Source: Ruminococcus sp. HUN007
GTDB taxonomy: Bacteria > Bacillota > Clostridia > Oscillospirales > Ruminococcaceae
Reading direction: 5' to 3'
DNA: 64,000 bases
Assembly (NCBI RefSeq): GCF_000712055.1
Contig: NZ_JOOA01000002.1
Location: 930,001-994,000 of the forward strand
Part shown: piece after piece, positions 9,246 through 18,491 of the stretch
Position numbering within the stretch: the stretch's first letter is position 1
Layout of the letters: every line of letters begins with the position of its first letter
Translations under genes and position numbers: made by a program
Notes under the pieces: model-generated
Seen by the model: the letters and a program-made list of their open reading frames with translations, nothing else
What the model was told of the DNA's origin: nothing
Database searches by the model: none

Positions 9246-12059
9246 TTATTTTCCAAGCTTGGTGATCTTCTTGGAGATGTACTGTCTGAGAGTTGCAAGG
9301 TCTGTAAGAGCAACATTTCCGTTGCCGTCAGTATCTGCTGCCTTCAGAGCATCTTCGGAAAGTTCAGTGTCACCCAGGAGATAAAGTGAAAGTGTTGTAA
9401 GGTCGGTAACGTCTATTTTACCGCTGAAGTCGATGTCACCTGTTACGATCTCGCCTGTCTTTGCAGTAGCTGTAGATGTCGGAGAGGCTGTTGGTGATGC
9501 TGTCGGCTTTGATGTAGGTGAAGCTGACTCAGTTGGTTCTGCTGTAGGCTTGGTTGTTTCAGTAGGTTTTACTGTAGGCTTTACTGTAGGAGTCGGAGAA
9601 ACCTTTGCAGTAGGCTTTGGTTTCGGGCTCCCGTCGCTTATCTGGCCGTATACGATACCGCATCCTACGGTTGACATGTATACCTTGCCGAATTCATCCA
9701 TGTCGCCTACGAGGTAGTTACCGTTACCTGTACCGCCGTAGAGATGGTCTGTGTTGATGCATACCCATGTCTTGCCGGCATCCTGTGAACGGTAGATACC
9801 TTCAGGATCAGAATCCTTCGGCTTGCCGTAGATGAAGAGTGTGTTTACGTCACCCTTCTTTTCAGGAGCACCGTAGCCGACGCACTTTGCATATGCAACG
9901 CTGTCAAGCTTTTCTACCTTTGCTCCCTTGTCGGAAATGAGGTAAAGTCCGTGGTTTGCACCGGCAAGAGCAACTGTACCGTTACCGACATAAGCAAGAT
10001 CACCTGTGTGCTCAAACTTCCATGTAAGTTCCCAGTTATAAGGGCAGACACGTGTTTCCTTAAATGTAGCACCGTAGTCTTCACTTACAAAATAAGAATA
10101 ATGAGCTTCATCGTATGTAGGTTCCTTCTTGGACATATCAGATGACCAGTATTCATTGTACTGTGCACCTGTAGCGTACACGATCTTCGGATCATCAGGA
10201 TCAACAAGTGCATACGCTCCCTTTGAAGCCTGTATTCCTGTACAGTCCTTCCATGTTGCACCCCAGTCATCAGAATAAGATGCACCACCCTTAGGACTAG
10301 TATTGATAACTCTGTACTTGCCCTTTGAAAGCTCAGTTATAGCAAGTTTACCGCCTGTGCATGCCGGCTTGAATGCCTTCCATGTCTTACCGCGGTCAAG
10401 TGTATAGTAGCCGCTTCCTGTGTTGTTTCCGTCACCGTTTGCAGTTCTTGCCCATACGTCTGTGTTCTGAGGGCAAACTGTGATTGCGGATGTTGAACCC
10501 ATATTCGGATTGTACTGTTCAGGTACTTCATTCGGATCTGTATGAACGAATCCGTCATAGTCACCGATAGCAGAGAGGTCAAGACCGTCAGCTGTGCTGA
10601 AGAAGTCAAGGCTTACGCATTCCTCAACACCGTCAGGCTGGAAGTAGAACTGGATGCCCTTTTCGTCCCACGCATTGTCGCAGGCAAAAACGCCGTTACC
10701 GGAAGTGAGGAGAAGTCTGTCACCTTCCTTGTCTCTCGGGTCGATAACGATGCTGCTTCCCCAGTGACAAGCTTTGCCGTACGCCCAGTCATAGCCGTTG
10801 GTAGCAAGCGGGAGTGAGATAAAGTTCTTTACGCCTGTGCCTGTAGAGTAATCTGTCGGACCTGCACCAGGAGTGATATCCTCCCATGTCTTACCGCCGT
10901 CAGATGAACGGAAGAAGTGGTCGCCCCAGCCGATAGTACCTTCATTTTCAGGAGTTGAAGGATCGTCCTGTACCCATTCATCGCCGAACCACTGATCTGA
11001 CCACATACCGCATGTACGTGCGAACATCTTGTTCGGATCGTTTTTGTCAACTTCGATCATACCGATAGAGTTATCGGACACGGTAAGCTTTTCAGCCTTT
11101 CCTGAAGCGATATTGTACTTATAGGCGCCGCCGGAAGCACCCGCAAAAGCGAGGCCGCCGATATATGTGAAGAAAAGATTTCCGTTGTGGTCACTTGTGA
11201 TGGAAAGCGGATAATTGTCGTTCGGAAGAGCCTTTACAGCTTCAAACTTGTCGTCCTTGACACTTGCAACGTGAACGTTGGCCTCACCCTTTACTGAAGT
11301 ACCGACATAAACCTTGCCGCCTTCAATGTAAACACAGCCGATACCGTTCTGTTCGTTGTAAAGCTTGGCTGGTTCTGTTCCTCTTACCATGTGGTCTGTC
11401 CATGAAGGATACTTGAGTTCGCCTGAGAAAAGACCGAGCGCATCATAGCCTTCAACCGGCTTCCATGACTTACCGCCGTCTGTTGACTTAATAAGCGCTG
11501 ACTTGCCGGCAGTTACGTCGCCGCCTGCGTAGATAGTATCCGGATTGTCAGGGTCAACTGCGATAGGTTCGATACATTCACGTCCGTCACCGTTTCCGTG
11601 AACCTGAATGTGCTCTGTAACATCAACGCCTGTAAATGTCTTACCACCGTCAGTTGTCTTGTAGATAACTGTCTTTGCGTCTGAGAAGTAAGCACATCCG
11701 CAGAGGAAGTAAGCAGTCATATCGTCTGTAGGATCAATAGCGATACCCTTGCAGCTGAGAAGTCCGCGGTCATCTTCATTGATAAAGCCGAAGAGCTGTA
11801 CCCATCTGCTCTGTTCGTAGTCGTATCTGTATACGCCGCCTACGTCTGTACGGAGATACATTTCCTTATCGCCGGCAACGATACCTGAAACGAAGCCGGC
11901 ACCGCCCATTCTGAGAGTATCCCATTCATAGTTTGCTGTATCAGCAGCGTTTATGATATTTTTTCTGGCAGCATCGGAAAGTACATTAACCGCACCAACC
12001 GAGAGTGCTGCAGCAGCTGTAAAAGCAACCGCTCTTTTTCTGAAAGAAACTGAACTCAT
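9246..12059 (-). CDS. Dockerin-bearing GH74 xyloglucanase
   Basis: Secreted cellulosomal enzyme expected to cut xyloglucan. Residues 1-38 are a signal peptide. Residues 45-800 form the GH74 tandem beta-propellers, with many Asp-box-type repeats (STDGGKSW, SSDGGKTWED, SQDAGKTW). Both catalytic Asp positions are present: TDVGGVYRY near the N-terminus and SAIGDYDGFVHTD in the middle. A Pro/Thr/Lys linker follows, then a two-repeat type I dockerin (GDIDFSGKIDVTDLTTL and ADTDGNGNVALTDLATL) with intact calcium-loop Asp/Asn residues. The ATG at 12059 is chosen because AAAGGATG lies about 9 bases upstream; an ATG further up overlaps that ribosome binding site. It stands alone, preceded by a 460-base leader region with inverted repeats. 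Confidence 0.95.
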   Translation of the reverse strand: MSSVSFRKRAVAFTAAAALSVGAVNVLSDAARKNIINAADTANYEWDTLRMGGAGFVSGIVAGDKEMYLRTDVGGVYRYDYEQSRWVQLFGFINEDDRGLLSCKGIAIDPTDDMTAYFLCGCAYFSDAKTVIYKTTDGGKTFTGVDVTEHIQVHGNGDGRECIEPIAVDPDNPDTIYAGGDVTAGKSALIKSTDGGKSWKPVEGYDALGLFSGELKYPSWTDHMVRGTEPAKLYNEQNGIGCVYIEGGKVYVGTSVKGEANVHVASVKDDKFEAVKALPNDNYPLSITSDHNGNLFFTYIGGLAFAGASGGAYKYNIASGKAEKLTVSDNSIGMIEVDKNDPNKMFARTCGMWSDQWFGDEWVQDDPSTPENEGTIGWGDHFFRSSDGGKTWEDITPGAGPTDYSTGTGVKNFISLPLATNGYDWAYGKACHWGSSIVIDPRDKEGDRLLLTSGNGVFACDNAWDEKGIQFYFQPDGVEECVSLDFFSTADGLDLSAIGDYDGFVHTDPNEVPEQYNPNMGSTSAITVCPQNTDVWARTANGDGNNTGSGYYTLDRGKTWKAFKPACTGGKLAITELSKGKYRVINTSPKGGASYSDDWGATWKDCTGIQASKGAYALVDPDDPKIVYATGAQYNEYWSSDMSKKEPTYDEAHYSYFVSEDYGATFKETRVCPYNWELTWKFEHTGDLAYVGNGTVALAGANHGLYLISDKGAKVEKLDSVAYAKCVGYGAPEKKGDVNTLFIYGKPKDSDPEGIYRSQDAGKTWVCINTDHLYGGTGNGNYLVGDMDEFGKVYMSTVGCGIVYGQISDGSPKPKPTAKVSPTPTVKPTVKPTETTKPTAEPTESASPTSKPTASPTASPTSTATAKTGEIVTGDIDFSGKIDVTDLTTLSLYLLGDTELSEDALKAADTDGNGNVALTDLATLRQYISKKITKLGK

Positions 12060-12100
12060 TGTTATCAACATCCTTTACAATATTCATCCTCAAAGAAATT

Positions 12101-12189
12101 CCGGAACACGACTAGGTGAGATCAGTATCAGCACTCTGCAGAATAATATGCTGAAGGATTCACGAGTCTGCTCTGGTGCAGTGTTCCGG
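12101..12189 (-). other. Leader inverted repeat upstream of the GH74 gene
   Basis: The arms CCGGAACAC (12101-12109) and GTGTTCCGG (12181-12189) are perfectly complementary and enclose about 70 bases with smaller complementary segments, all within the probable 5' untranslated region of the GH74 transcript. It could be a structured leader; it matches no riboswitch class I can recognise. Confidence 0.4.
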
Positions 12190-12214
12190 TCCGTCTTTTC
12201 TTAAAAAACTGATT

Positions 12215-12246
12215 AAACGTTATACAATTTAATTATGTATACGTTT
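12215..12246. promoter_or_regulatory. Imperfect palindrome, possible operator upstream of the GH74 gene
   Basis: AACGTTATAC and GTATACGTT form an inverted repeat around an AT-rich centre, about 160 bases ahead of the GH74 start. Position and symmetry suit a repressor or activator site overlapping the promoter, but no regulator is encoded nearby. The bases from 12250 to 12440 show nothing else. Confidence 0.35.
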
Positions 12247-12448
12247 TCTTAAATTAATTTTACATCATTTCCGCTAATCTGTCAATAGAAATTGTCTGGT
12301 CATTATGCCGATTTGTGCAAAACTCCGATTGTACAAATCACTAAAATTGTAGAAAAGATTTTGCGTTTTCATTTAAAGAAACACTTATAAGCCGGAGTTC
12401 CGGAGGCGAAATTTACGTTGCTTCTCCCCGATTCCCATGCTGATTTAT

Positions 12449-12491
12449 AAAAAAACAGCGAATCCCGTTCATACCGAAGAGTTCCGCTGTA
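12449..12491 (-). terminator. Terminator downstream of the phosphofructokinase gene
   Basis: On the minus strand ACAGCG and CGCTGT pair, with further weaker pairs inside, followed by seven T residues. Confidence 0.65.
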
Positions 12492-12522
12492 TTTGTGTTT
12501 TAAAGTTACAGATGACTGTTCA

Positions 12523-13605
12523 TCAGTCACCGAATGAAACGCCGAGTTTCTTTGCAGTCTGTACGATCTGTCCTTCAGGATCAACAAACTTTGTAAGTCC
12601 GGCAATGTCTTCAAGCTTATTTGCTGTTACAACGGAATTTACCATTGCCACAGTCTTTCCGTAGTCTTCATTCTTGATAAGCTCTGCTGCATGAACGCCG
12701 AACTTTGTTGCAAGTATTCTGTCGTATGCTGACGGTGAGCCGCCGCGAAGCATATGTCCCGGAACGCACACTCTTGATTCAATGCCGGTAGCCGCCTGGA
12801 TCTGAGCTGCTATTCTTGAAGTAGCCGTAAGGATACCTGCTTCTGATCTTTTCTTTGCTCTTTCCTTTTTCTTCATTTTGGCTTCTTCAACGTCGAAAGC
12901 GCCTTCAGCAACCGCAACGATGGAGAATCCCTTGCCTGATTCAGCACGCTTTGTCAGCGACTCGGCAACCTTGGTGATGTCGTAAGGAATCTCAGGAATG
13001 AGAATAACATCCGCACCGCCGGCAATACCTGCATTTACTGTAAGCCAGCCCGCCTTGTTGCCCATGATCTCACAGAAAAGAATTCGTGAATGGCTTGCAG
13101 CTGTTGTGTGAAGCCTGTCAATTGCATCAGTTGCTATGTCAACTGCAGTATGGAAGCCGAATGTTACGTCTGTTCCGTAAATGTCGTTGTCAATAGTCTT
13201 TGGAAGACCGATTATGTTCAGTCCCTCATCGGCAAGAAGCTTGGATGTCTTGTGAGTTCCGTTGCCGCCGAGAGTAAGAAGACAGTCAAGTTTCAGCTTC
13301 TTGTATGTCTGCTTCATATTCTTTACTTTGTCAACATTATCCTCGCCTATTACAGTCATCATCTTGAACGGCTGTCTTTTTGTGCCGAGAATAGTTCCCC
13401 CCTGAGTAAGGATACCGGAAAACTCTGAAGCATCCATTTCCCTGGCTATATTGTTTATAAGTCCGTAATATCCGTTCTGGATGCCGACTATCTGGACATT
13501 CTCCTCACCGAAAGACTCGAAGCATGCTTTTGCAACGCCTCTGATAGTTGCGTTAAGTCCAGGACAGTCTCCGCCGCTGGTAAGTATACCAATTCTTCTC
13601 TTCAT
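12523..13605 (-). CDS. pfkA: 6-phosphofructokinase, group III type, probably ATP-dependent
   Basis: Glycolytic enzyme that phosphorylates fructose 6-phosphate to the 1,6-bisphosphate in the cytoplasm. The 360-residue length and motifs fit the PfkA superfamily: GILTSGGDCPGLNA (residues 5-18), LTLGGNGTHKTS (phosphoryl-donor loop), GLPKTIDNDIYGTD with the catalytic Asp, and PGHMLRGGSPSAYDR near the C-terminus. The donor-selectivity pair reads Gly in GGNG and Lys in LPKT. In this family Asp at the first site marks pyrophosphate users, while Gly with Lys is found in ATP-using group III enzymes, so ATP is the likely donor. That is inference from known family rules. The gene stands alone with the terminator at 12449. 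Confidence 0.9.
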   Translation of the reverse strand: MKRRIGILTSGGDCPGLNATIRGVAKACFESFGEENVQIVGIQNGYYGLINNIAREMDASEFSGILTQGGTILGTKRQPFKMMTVIGEDNVDKVKNMKQTYKKLKLDCLLTLGGNGTHKTSKLLADEGLNIIGLPKTIDNDIYGTDVTFGFHTAVDIATDAIDRLHTTAASHSRILFCEIMGNKAGWLTVNAGIAGGADVILIPEIPYDITKVAESLTKRAESGKGFSIVAVAEGAFDVEEAKMKKKERAKKRSEAGILTATSRIAAQIQAATGIESRVCVPGHMLRGGSPSAYDRILATKFGVHAAELIKNEDYGKTVAMVNSVVTANKLEDIAGLTKFVDPEGQIVQTAKKLGVSFGD

Positions 13606-13671
13606 ACTTTACATCCCCATTCTGCTGCTGTGCAGCCTGTTTTATAAACTGTTATATTTCGAAAATGCCGC

Positions 13672-15963
13672 TTATTTCTGCAGCATACTTCTTCTTAAAT
13701 AATCAGTGAGCTCTTCGGCACACATCGGTTTTTCAAACAGGAATCCCTGAATAAAGTCACAGCCAAGTTCCTTTAATATCTCTAACTGCCCCGGAGTTTC
13801 AACACCTTCAGCTATTGTGTTTATCCTCTTGGATTTTGCTATCTTGATAATAGCAGAAACTATTTCACGGGCAACGTTGTCATCTTCAATAAGTGTAATG
13901 AAAGACTTGTCGAGCTTAAGCAGAGTAATCGGCATTTTCTGGATATAACTCAGTGATGAGTAGCCGGTACCGAAATCGTCCATCGCAAGTTTAAGTCCGA
14001 TGTCACGAAGTTCCTGCATCTGTGAAACCGCGAAATCAATATCCTTCATTGCAAGTGATTCAGTAAGCTCGATCTCAAGCCATTCCGGAGCAAGCCCTGT
14101 TTCCATAAGCTTTTCCTGAATAAACTGCTTTACGTCTTTCTGGTAGAAATCCTCTGAAGTGAGGTTGATGGACATTACGATCGGAGGAAAGCCCATGTTC
14201 TGCCATGCCTTGTTCTGACGGCAGGCTTCATCCATGACGTATTCACCGATCTTGGTTATAAGATGTGAATTTTCTGCTATCGGCACAAAATGCTTCGGGG
14301 CGATAACTGTACCGTCCGGTTTTATCCATCTGATAAGTGCCTCAACGCCCATGACCTTTCCGGTCTTTACTGATATTTTCGGCTGATAGTAGAGTGTGAG
14401 CTCACCTGATTCGATGGCTTCCGCCAGCGATCTTTCGAGAGCCGCCGTATTGAGTATGCTGTCATGTACTCTTGTGTCAAACATTACAAGCGAACGTTTC
14501 TTGTCACCTGTCGAAAGTGCAAATTCTGCCCTCTCGAAAACCGTGATGAAATCCTCGCCGTCGGCCGGCATTCTTGAATAACCTGCCGAGCATGAGATGT
14601 TCTGCTTGAAGTCGTGTTCCCTGCCGATCGATGCGATCTCCTCCTGGATCTCCTGTGCAATGAAGATCGGAGCATTTGGATCACCGTAGTCCTGAACGAT
14701 AAGTGCGAAGTTATCGCCTCCGACACGGGCAGCGAATCCGTTTTTGCCTTTCTTTTTGTAAAGAATATCTGAAAATTCCTTAAGCATCTGATTGCCCTTG
14801 GCGTAGCCGCAGGTATCGTTAATGATATGGAAATTGTCAATGTCAAAAACTATGACCCAGTATGAAAGTTCAAGTATCTTGCAGCATTCGTAGATCTCAG
14901 CTCCGTTGATAACGAGCTTGTTTCTGTTGTAGATGCCGGTCACCTCATCAATGTAGGCCATACGCTCGATAAGATAATCCTTTTCCTTGTCCTTTGAAAT
15001 GTCAATTATCGCGCCGCCTATTACCGGCATGCCGAACTGACCGTTAGGTGAATTTCTGTAACGGAAAGCGTACCATCTGTACTTGCCGTCGAAGGAACGG
15101 ATCCTGAGGTCCATACTGTTGGAGTGATCGATGCGAAGGGTATTTGCGCGTGCGGATTTAAGATATGATAAGAACATCATACGGTCATCCTTGTGAATGA
15201 GCTCAACAAAGTCATCCACCTTTATGAGATCGCTTTTTATTCCGAGCATATCCATGAGTTCTTTGGAAATATTGAAGAACTCATCACAGTGCTCGTTTAT
15301 GATTATGCCGATCTCGGCAAGATTCATTGCCAGCGAATAATGCTTTTCCTTGGCTGCAAGAAGATTGTTTGTTTTATTGAGCTGCTGTCTGATGACCTTG
15401 TTCTCGGTTATGTCAAATCCGATAGAGATGATCATTCTGTCAGTATCGTCATTTCCGAAAATAAGAACTGAACTTGACCAGCTTACATAAAGTATCCCGT
15501 AACGTGAATCGAGCGGAAATTCCTTTACTCCCGAAAGCATCATGCCGCTTTTTCCGTAATTGACAAACCCCTGTGGGAAAAGCACCGGAAGAATATCCTG
15601 ACTCTGCCACTCAAGGACTTCAGGCTTGAGCGCTTCCTTGAGCTTGTTGTTCATGAGAAACATATTTCCGTCCTCGGACCAGATGACAACATATGAATTG
15701 ATGGCGTTCATAAGGGATACTATTCGCTTTTTATTAAGATTGGTCTCGTCATACCTCTGGACGTTGATTCTGTAACGGCTGTAAAGAATAGCAGCAGCAG
15801 TGAAAATTGTATATAATAGTAAGATAAACTTTGCACTTTTCTCATTCAGAAACGAAAGTGCAACCAGAAGTGCAGATAATATAAGGTACAGTACCTCAAA
15901 TAACATAAGTCCCAAGTTACGATCATTCTCCCCGACGTGCCTGACCGTATCAGCGGCAGACAC
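13672..15963 (-). CDS. Membrane-associated PAS-GGDEF-EAL protein, predicted c-di-GMP phosphodiesterase
   Basis: This 763-residue protein starts with two transmembrane segments (about residues 20-60), followed by PAS-like sensor regions (to about 320), a GGDEF domain (about 330-490) and an EAL domain (about 505-755). The GGDEF signature reads GGDNF, so the cyclase site is degenerate. The EAL domain keeps its active-site set: EALIRW, SINLTSEDF, ELTESLAMKD, MDDFGTGYSSL, LKLDKSF, AEGVET and QGFLFEKP. It should therefore degrade c-di-GMP, with the GGDEF part possibly regulatory. The start is taken as the GTG at 15963 because the promoter at 15989 leaves a short leader, but the ribosome binding site is weak and the ATG at 15906 is an alternative. 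Confidence 0.88.
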   Translation of the reverse strand: MSAADTVRHVGENDRNLGLMLFEVLYLILSALLVALSFLNEKSAKFILLLYTIFTAAAILYSRYRINVQRYDETNLNKKRIVSLMNAINSYVVIWSEDGNMFLMNNKLKEALKPEVLEWQSQDILPVLFPQGFVNYGKSGMMLSGVKEFPLDSRYGILYVSWSSSVLIFGNDDTDRMIISIGFDITENKVIRQQLNKTNNLLAAKEKHYSLAMNLAEIGIIINEHCDEFFNISKELMDMLGIKSDLIKVDDFVELIHKDDRMMFLSYLKSARANTLRIDHSNSMDLRIRSFDGKYRWYAFRYRNSPNGQFGMPVIGGAIIDISKDKEKDYLIERMAYIDEVTGIYNRNKLVINGAEIYECCKILELSYWVIVFDIDNFHIINDTCGYAKGNQMLKEFSDILYKKKGKNGFAARVGGDNFALIVQDYGDPNAPIFIAQEIQEEIASIGREHDFKQNISCSAGYSRMPADGEDFITVFERAEFALSTGDKKRSLVMFDTRVHDSILNTAALERSLAEAIESGELTLYYQPKISVKTGKVMGVEALIRWIKPDGTVIAPKHFVPIAENSHLITKIGEYVMDEACRQNKAWQNMGFPPIVMSINLTSEDFYQKDVKQFIQEKLMETGLAPEWLEIELTESLAMKDIDFAVSQMQELRDIGLKLAMDDFGTGYSSLSYIQKMPITLLKLDKSFITLIEDDNVAREIVSAIIKIAKSKRINTIAEGVETPGQLEILKELGCDFIQGFLFEKPMCAEELTDYLRRSMLQK

Positions 15964-15988
15964 TCTAATTTTGTATACTACTGAGTTA

Positions 15989-16018
15989 ATTATAACAAAA
16001 AACGATATTCATTGTCAA
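15989..16018 (-). promoter_or_regulatory. Promoter of the GGDEF-EAL gene
   Basis: Minus-strand TTGACA (16013-16018) and TATAAT (15989-15994) lie 18 bases apart, giving a transcription start about 20 bases before the GTG start codon. Confidence 0.75.
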
Positions 16019-16205
16019 TGAATTCGTGTATATTTCAGTGTTATTATATTTATTTTCCTGCAGATTTCACATTCTATTCACATTTATGATGTATCATAAT
16101 AAAACAGAACGGGAAAATCAGAAAACGCTGATCTGCAGATAAATCATTGTTTTCAGAACGCATGACAGAAGGTGTTTTTTGCCATAAGCAACAGGAGGTA
16201 AATCA

Positions 16206-16880
16206 ATGAGCCGAATACTTATTGTAGACGACGAAGTAAACATCAGAAATGTAGTAAAGGAATACGCAGAATTTGAAGGATATGAGGTGGCAGAAGCCGA
16301 AGACGGCATGCAGGCTGTCGAAATGGTAAAGAATAACGACTTTGATATAATAGTTATGGACGTTATGATGCCGAAACTCGACGGCTATTCCGCATGCAAG
16401 GAAATCAGAAAGATAAAGAACATACCTGTTATCATGCTTTCCGCACGCGGTGAGGAATACGACAAACTCTTCGGTTTCGAAATAGGCATAGACGATTACG
16501 TGGTAAAGCCTTTCTCACCTAAGGAACTGATGGCCAGAATAAAGGTAGTTATCAAGAGAAACTCTGTTCCGGCTGAAACAGCTTCGGAAAGAATGAAATT
16601 CGAAGGTCTCGAGATCGACATGGCAGGACGTGAGGTATATGTAAACGGACAGAAAGCGTCAATGACGCCAAAGGAATACGATCTGCTGTTTTTCCTTGTA
16701 AAAAACAGAAACCTTGCAATGTCGCGTGACAAACTGCTGGAAAGTGTATGGGGCTATGATTTCTTCGGAGATGACAGAACAGTTGATACACACATCAAAA
16801 TGCTCAGAAACAGCCTCGGCGAGTACAGAAAATTCATAATCACACTCCGTGGAATGGGGTATAAATTTGAAGCTGAGTGA
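16206..16880 (+). CDS. OmpR/PhoB-family response regulator
   Basis: 224 residues, a receiver followed by a winged-helix DNA-binding domain. The phosphoacceptor Asp is in DIIVMDVMMPKLDG (around residue 53), with the acidic pair VDDE near the start, Thr/Ser position as MLSARG and Lys in VVKPFSPKEL. The C-terminal domain includes MTPKEYDLLFFLVKN and DDRTVDTHIKMLRNSLG, the usual recognition region. AGGAGG precedes the ATG. The next gene, a histidine kinase, overlaps its 3' end by 32 bases or begins at a TTG 14 bases before its stop, so the pair forms one operon. The signal is not readable. Confidence 0.95.
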   Translation: MSRILIVDDEVNIRNVVKEYAEFEGYEVAEAEDGMQAVEMVKNNDFDIIVMDVMMPKLDGYSACKEIRKIKNIPVIMLSARGEEYDKLFGFEIGIDDYVVKPFSPKELMARIKVVIKRNSVPAETASERMKFEGLEIDMAGREVYVNGQKASMTPKEYDLLFFLVKNRNLAMSRDKLLESVWGYDFFGDDRTVDTHIKMLRNSLGEYRKFIITLRGMGYKFEAE

Positions 16881-18342
16881 TATTAAATCCAGAATTGAAA
16901 AATGCCGCAGCAACGGATTTACCATCAGGAACCATATCCTGATGAGCTATCTTCTGCTGGTGGGGCTTTCACTTGCACTGCTCTGGGGCACACAGATACT
17001 TTTTCTGAACAGATTTTATGAAAACGAACGTATAAATATCGCTGAAAAAGCCGCAGACACCATGACTGAACAATTCAGCCAGTCTGAAAAGCTCACTCCG
17101 GACAATATCAGCGACCTGACAGACATATACGACGAAATAGCATCATCAAACGAGCTTTCCTACATGCTCGTCGACCGTGACTACAGGATCATTCATGAGA
17201 ACAGCAAGGGCATTGCACATCAGTTCTCAAGAAACGAGATCGATTTTCTTCAGACCAGCGCCAATCTGAAGGGCGGAAAATACACCACAAGTGCCGAAGG
17301 CACTGCACAGGACACCAAGGTGGTGATCATCTGCCGCATTCTTAAAAATGATAATACGGACCAGGGGTGCTACCTTATAGTAAACACACTTATAACCCCG
17401 GTCAAGACTACCATTTATATGCTGAGGAAAACGACATATCTTGTTACTATCCTTATGATACTGATATCAGTTATCGCAGCACTTATAATGTCAAAATCAC
17501 TTGCAAAGCCGATACAGAACATAACGGAATCGGCTGACAAGCTTGCAAAGGGTGAATACAAAACAGAATTCAGGGGCGGAAAGTTTGCCGAAACAAAACA
17601 GCTTGCCAGAACCCTTAACTACGCTTCATCGGAAATCTCAAAGATAGACGAGCTTCAGCGCGACCTTATTGCTAACGTTTCACATGATCTGCGCACCCCG
17701 CTTACCATGATAAAGGCATATGCCGAAATGATCCGTGATCTTTCGGGTGACAGAAAAGAAAAGCGTGAGGAGCACCTTGCGATAATAATAAAGGAAACAG
17801 ACAGACTTGCACAGCTCGTCAATGACATTCTTGACCTTTCAAAGCTTGAAAACGGCAGACAGCCGCTGAACATTTCGAGCTTTGACATAAGCTCAAAACT
17901 TCATGACATAATGGAGCGCTACAAGGAATTCACAATGGCAAACGGCTACACGATACACTGTGAAGATCATCCTCCGGTCATTGTAAAATGCGACATCGGC
18001 AAAATAGAGCAGGTAATATACAATCTTGTGAACAACGCAATAAACTACACAGGTGAAGACAAACAGATATACGTTTCAATGGAAACCGAAGACGAATTTG
18101 TAAAGATCTCGATAAAGGATACGGGCAAGGGAATTTCCGAAGACAACCTGCACCAGATCTTCGAAAAATACTACCGTGCCGAAAAGACGAAACGTGAAGT
18201 AGTAGGTACCGGACTTGGTCTTTCAATAGTACGTGCAGTACTCAAAGCTCACAATTTCCCGTTCGGAGTTCAGAGCACACCAGGCAAAGGAACCACTTTC
18301 TGGTTCAAAATCAGAAGAGACAAAGAGTCAATTTGCATTTAA
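16849..18342 (+). CDS. Sensor histidine kinase, partner of the upstream response regulator
   Basis: A 497-residue membrane kinase. Two transmembrane segments (about residues 28-50 and 195-220) flank an extracytoplasmic sensor of roughly 145 residues; a HAMP linker follows. The dimerisation helix carries the phosphorylated His in LIANVSHDLRTPLTMIK. The ATP-binding domain shows the N box NLVNNAINYTG, the G1 box IKDTGKGIS and the G2 box GTGLGLSIV. The ATG at 16849 overlaps the regulator gene; a TTG at 16867 with a GGAATGG-like site upstream is an alternative start that keeps the first transmembrane segment. The sensor part shows no recognisable ligand domain. Confidence 0.93.
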   Translation: MEWGINLKLSDIKSRIEKCRSNGFTIRNHILMSYLLLVGLSLALLWGTQILFLNRFYENERINIAEKAADTMTEQFSQSEKLTPDNISDLTDIYDEIASSNELSYMLVDRDYRIIHENSKGIAHQFSRNEIDFLQTSANLKGGKYTTSAEGTAQDTKVVIICRILKNDNTDQGCYLIVNTLITPVKTTIYMLRKTTYLVTILMILISVIAALIMSKSLAKPIQNITESADKLAKGEYKTEFRGGKFAETKQLARTLNYASSEISKIDELQRDLIANVSHDLRTPLTMIKAYAEMIRDLSGDRKEKREEHLAIIIKETDRLAQLVNDILDLSKLENGRQPLNISSFDISSKLHDIMERYKEFTMANGYTIHCEDHPPVIVKCDIGKIEQVIYNLVNNAINYTGEDKQIYVSMETEDEFVKISIKDTGKGISEDNLHQIFEKYYRAEKTKREVVGTGLGLSIVRAVLKAHNFPFGVQSTPGKGTTFWFKIRRDKESICI

Positions 18343-18363
18343 ATAGACGTTTTATACAAATCA

Positions 18364-18384
18364 GCGCCGGAAAACCTCCGGCGC
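18364..18384 (+). terminator. GC-rich hairpin after the two-component operon
   Basis: GCGCCGGA and TCCGGCGC form a perfect 8-base stem with a 5-base loop 21 bases after the kinase stop codon. The T-run is short, so it is a possible rather than certain terminator. Confidence 0.55.
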
Positions 18385-18491
18385 TTGTTGATAATTTACA
18401 TGTTTCTATTACTTAATAGCCTGAATTGATTTTCACACAATTTTCACAATACTATCATAATCTGCACACATAGACCGATTATAATATAACC

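Noticed and set aside
9433..9717. Plus-strand frame rich in Val-Gly repeats, and a similar one at 39993-40388
   Set aside because: Both are antisense shadows of the Pro/Thr linker repeats in the GH74 and GH9 genes.
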